Shown: piece after piece, positions 6,192-8,029 of the stretch | Numbering within the stretch: the stretch's first letter is position 1 | Layout of the letters: every line of letters starts with the position of its first letter | Assembly (NCBI GenBank): GCA_020428185.1 | Contig: JAGQNH010000075.1 | Location: 1 to 8,029 of the forward strand | DNA from: Candidatus Saccharimonadota bacterium | GTDB taxonomy: Bacteria; Patescibacteriota; Saccharimonadia; Saccharimonadales; Saccharimonadaceae | DNA length: 8,029 bases | Direction: 5' to 3' | The notes under the pieces: generated by a model | Seen by the model: the letters and a program-made list of their open reading frames with translations, nothing else | Databases searched by the model: none | Told to the model about the DNA's origin: nothing | Program-made: the position numbers and the translations under genes

Positions 6192-6239
6192 CATACGAAG
6201 AATATCTTTTGGTACACGTGCACATTGTGCGATCGTATG
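6192..6239. repeat. Wide inverted repeat with inner palindromes
   Basis: CATACGA (6192-6198) and TCGTATG (6233-6239) are perfect 7-bp arms around 34 bases. Inside lie CACGTG (6215-6220) and GCACATTGTGC (6220-6230), which can form a 4-bp GCAC/GTGC stem with an ATT loop. No T tract follows, so it is not an ordinary terminator. Confidence 0.4.
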
Positions 6240-6499
6240 GCTCTCAGATATCCTGTCATCCGTCACGGTGCCACGCCTAGTAATATGCGCTATTTCACAA
6301 CACCCCACATGACAACAGCACGTTTGACATCTACTGCAATATATTTGACATTTTAGTTTTTCCACAGTTTTATAATTATTTCCAGTAGAATTTTCACTCC
6401 TCTTTTTCCCGCCCATCTCCCCTACTTTTCACGCAATATTTGCTTTTTTTGTATTTTGATATATTAGTATAGTTTTTTCAAAATTTGCCATAGTACAAA

Positions 6500-6519
6500 A
6501 TATAGAACAAAAATAGAAC
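6500..6519 (+). repeat. 20-bp direct repeat, copy 2
   Basis: ATATAGAACAAAAATAGAAC has the same orientation as copy 1, starts 716 bases downstream of it, and has one mismatch. It sits 37 bases beyond the ftsQ stop codon (minus-strand sense). The 11-base internal period is kept. Confidence 0.75.
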
Positions 6520-6526
6520 TTAGCAG

Positions 6527-6556
6527 AGGAGCGAAGAGAAGAATCACTCTACTCCT
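6527..6556 (-). terminator. Possible weak terminator hairpin after ftsQ
   Basis: AGGAG (6527-6531) and CTCCT (6552-6556) form a 5-bp stem, extended by a wobble and a partial inner stem, directly against the ftsQ stop. On the minus strand the T-rich run (TTCTATTTTTG) begins only about 10 bases later, so it is a poor intrinsic terminator. In plus-strand sense it is followed by TTTAT, so it could work weakly both ways. Confidence 0.3.
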
Positions 6557-7504
6557 TTATCTATAGAAAGCAACTCCTGATACGCGAATATCAACATATT
6601 TCGGAGTGATGCGATGCTTTGCAAAATACCTTATTGCATTCTGCATATCTTCAATCTGCTCCCCTACTGGCCTGTCCAATGATAGCTTAATTGGATATGC
6701 ATGTCCTTTTACTATCACCTCAATCTGGTGCGTCGTGTTCGCGGGTATGATTGCCTCTTTAATTATCATGTTCGATGCTCGTGCAATCGAAACCGTTCGT
6801 CCAACAAATCGCAAGAATCGAGAACTTGCAATCGTCGCCCCTGCCGACTGTGGCACCCCGCTGTTATCTATAACTTGCACCGTCGGCCTCTCAAAATAAT
6901 TCACAGTAAACGATACACCATCTTGATCAACATAATATTGTGTCTGTGCAATTTTCCAACTCGCAAGAGGTTGGCGAAAGATAATATCAAAATGCGTTGA
7001 CGCAAAACCAGATGATCCACCCATCTCGACCCCTACAACCTCCGGAACAGTCTGGGATAAATACTCCGAAAGACCTTCTGTATTCAAGGCAAATCGCAAA
7101 CGCTCAATCGGATGACCTGCGAAATAATCATTGATTGCGTTCTTATATCGTTTATCGTCGATAGAAACTGTATCGGTAGCAGCAACGTCAACATACACAG
7201 TGAAGTTATATAGAATCCAAACCAATGCACATGCCCCAGATACCACAAACACAAGTACCTTCATGAGCGACCGTCTGTATGCTGTTAGATGGTGTACGTG
7301 TGTCCTCGATGATGACTGCATGTCCGAATGTAATGAAGCGTCTGCGTTCCTCTCTTTCAGACTCACACTCCCTACAAGTGTTGCGTTTCGACTAAACAGC
7401 CGTTGTCCAGTACTCGTCGCGACCTGCTCTGTAGTCCGTCGATTACTGTGCGTCCGACGTCGCGGCTGCTCATTATGCTGCATGCCCGCCCGAAACAATT
7501 TCAT
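6557..7504 (-). CDS. ftsQ: Cell division protein FtsQ/DivIB
   Basis: FtsQ/DivIB is a single-pass membrane scaffold of the divisome that, with FtsB and FtsL, connects early division proteins to septal cell-wall synthesis. The 315-residue product has an unusually long (about 80 residues), Arg/Ser/Gln-rich, probably disordered cytoplasmic N-terminus. One membrane helix follows at 81-102 (MKVLVFVVSGACALVWILYN), then a POTRA-like segment at about 103-175 (IERLRFALNTEGLSEYL, VPEVVGVEM). The FtsQ beta domain follows with the hallmark order: a strand with P (IIFRQPLASWKI), YYVDQDGVSF, then FERPTVQVIDNSG, ending YVDIRVSGVAFYR. I chose ATG 7504, one base after the murG stop. GTG 7528 in the same frame would add 8 residues and overlap murG by 23 bases. 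It is probably translationally coupled to murG. No ftsA or ftsZ follows; the gene ends the minus-strand unit. Confidence 0.85.
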   Translation of the reverse strand: MKLFRAGMQHNEQPRRRTHSNRRTTEQVATSTGQRLFSRNATLVGSVSLKERNADASLHSDMQSSSRTHVHHLTAYRRSLMKVLVFVVSGACALVWILYNFTVYVDVAATDTVSIDDKRYKNAINDYFAGHPIERLRFALNTEGLSEYLSQTVPEVVGVEMGGSSGFASTHFDIIFRQPLASWKIAQTQYYVDQDGVSFTVNYFERPTVQVIDNSGVPQSAGATIASSRFLRFVGRTVSIARASNMIIKEAIIPANTTHQIEVIVKGHAYPIKLSLDRPVGEQIEDMQNAIRYFAKHRITPKYVDIRVSGVAFYR

Positions 7505-7505
7505 A

Positions 7506-8029
7506 CTACTTACGAACCCGCACTTCACTTACTATTACATCCGCCATGTCGTGAGCTGCTTGTGGATGAGCAAACCGCGCCAACTGTGACGACAGCTTTT
7601 TCCTAAGCGCCGCATTCGTTGCAAGTGACCTAACCGCATCCGGCAATGAGGTATCTTTGGGATCCTTAAATCGATCTTCGTCGAGCACAATCACTGCTTG
7701 TTTCTTTTCAAATACCTTCACGTGCTCCACCTGCCATACAAGACGATTACTCGGTATCACGATAGTAGGTATCTCCATCGCTGCGAGCTCAAGTAGCGCA
7801 GTAGCACCCGCGCGAGTTACTACTATATCTGCTGCACCAAAAACAGTAGAAAGCCCTGGAATAAAATCCTTGACCAAAAAACGTGGATCATCAGGAGGTG
7901 TTAAAGCACGAACATCATCGTATTGGCTCGCACCAGAAAGCAATAATACATTAGCAATGCTCACAAGCTCCTTATAGTGCAGCAGTACGGCATCGTTAAT
8001 CTGTCGAGCCCCCTGCCCTCCTCCAGTAA
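7506..8029 (-). CDS. murG: MurG, UDP-GlcNAc transferase, C-terminal half (5' end outside the window)
   Basis: MurG adds GlcNAc from UDP-GlcNAc to lipid I on the inner face of the membrane, making lipid II for peptidoglycan. Reading leftward from the window edge, the visible 174 residues begin with TGGGQGARQIND, the glycine-rich loop that opens the C-terminal nucleotide-sugar domain (TGGSQGA in most MurG). Then come the usual strand segments (ANVLLLSG, VKDFIPGLSTVFGAADIVV) and the donor-binding block TRAGATALLELAAMEIPTIV, followed by IPSNRLVWQVEHVKVFEKK with the conserved Glu in LLELAA. This fits GT28-family MurG. The GTG at 7964 is internal and not a start, since the frame is open to the edge with the conserved loop. 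The stop is TAG at 7506-7508, one base before the ftsQ ATG, so the two genes form an operon. The murC and murB genes that often lie between murG and ftsQ elsewhere are absent. Confidence 0.92.
   Translation of the reverse strand, partial: TGGGQGARQINDAVLLHYKELVSIANVLLLSGASQYDDVRALTPPDDPRFLVKDFIPGLSTVFGAADIVVTRAGATALLELAAMEIPTIVIPSNRLVWQVEHVKVFEKKQAVIVLDEDRFKDPKDTSLPDAVRSLATNAALRKKLSSQLARFAHPQAAHDMADVIVSEVRVRK

Larger units (their letters stand above)
5767..6556. other. 790-base AT-rich convergent intergenic region, no defensible gene
   Basis: The plus-strand ATPase gene and the minus-strand ftsQ gene point into this gap, which is long for a small-genome bacterium. ORFs of 60-89 codons on both strands have no ribosome binding site at useful spacing and no family features. 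What it does hold is a pair of 20-bp direct repeats near its edges (5784-5803 and 6500-6519), a CCTGT-type repeat and palindrome cluster (5843-5897), a wide inverted repeat (6192-6239), two TTTGACAT copies 21 bases apart (6323 and 6344), one DnaA-box-like TTTTCCACA (6358-6366), and T-rich runs at 6444-6480. I recognise no tRNA or other known RNA in it. Confidence 0.6.

Noticed and set aside
6034..6366. DnaA-box-like sites (GAATCCACA at 6034, TTTTCCACA at 6358) suggesting an origin
   Set aside because: There are only two imperfect matches 320 bases apart in AT-rich DNA, no dnaA or dnaN gene nearby, and convergent gene direction argues against an origin.
6120..6416. Plus-strand 78-codon ORF (6120-6356) and Cys-rich minus-strand 89-codon ORF (6147-6416)
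   Set aside because: The plus ORF has no ribosome binding site. The minus ORF has a purine run touching its ATG with no spacing. Its Cys cluster has no regular CxxC pairing, and no clear promoter precedes it.
1..8029. tRNA, rRNA, tmRNA, RNase P RNA and CRISPR arrays
   Set aside because: I saw no T-loop GTTCGA-type context with matching stems, no recognisable conserved RNA cores, and no regularly spaced repeats of 23-40 bases.

Overview
The window looks like a chromosomal segment of a Candidate Phyla Radiation (Patescibacteria) bacterium, most likely Saccharibacteria-like. This is inferred from family content: a short sigma-region-4 protein fused to HARE-HTH (RNA polymerase delta-like) domains, a large single-pass TraG/VirD4-like ATPase with a long charged tail, and a stripped-down murG-ftsQ pair. 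I could run no database search, so the taxon is an inference. All stops fit the standard bacterial code (TAA, TAG and TGA are all used as stops).

Layout, left to right. Positions 2-571 (+) hold the C-terminal repeat domain of DNA topoisomerase I (topA), cut by the window edge. Positions 590-1022 form a self-contained small transcription unit: a good sigma70-type promoter, a perfect Shine-Dalgarno sequence, a 68-codon very hydrophobic ORF at about 61% GC (clearly above its surroundings), and a strong intrinsic terminator. Positions 1099-1368 (+) encode a second small two-helix membrane protein of unknown function, also followed by an intrinsic terminator. Positions 1497-1576 carry two tandem promoters, the second an exact TTGACA-17-TATAAT consensus. 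They drive the sigma4/HARE-HTH gene (1641-2708) and probably the TraG/VirD4-like ATPase gene that follows 64 bases later (2773-5766).

Positions 5767-6556 are a 790-base AT-rich convergent intergenic region with no gene I can defend. It is bounded by two near-identical 20-bp direct repeats and contains a cluster of CCTGT-type repeats and palindromes. On the minus strand are ftsQ/divIB (6557-7504) and the C-terminal half of murG (7506-8029, cut by the window edge), tightly coupled as a cell-wall/division operon read leftward.

The genes fall into three groups: DNA topology and transcription (topA, sigma4-HARE), DNA or protein translocation (the ATPase), and cell wall and division (murG lipid II synthesis, ftsQ divisome scaffold). 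The least ordinary parts are the sigma4-HARE protein with its consensus promoter and ATPase neighbour, the GC-rich small membrane gene with its own expression signals, and the repeat-bounded convergent region.
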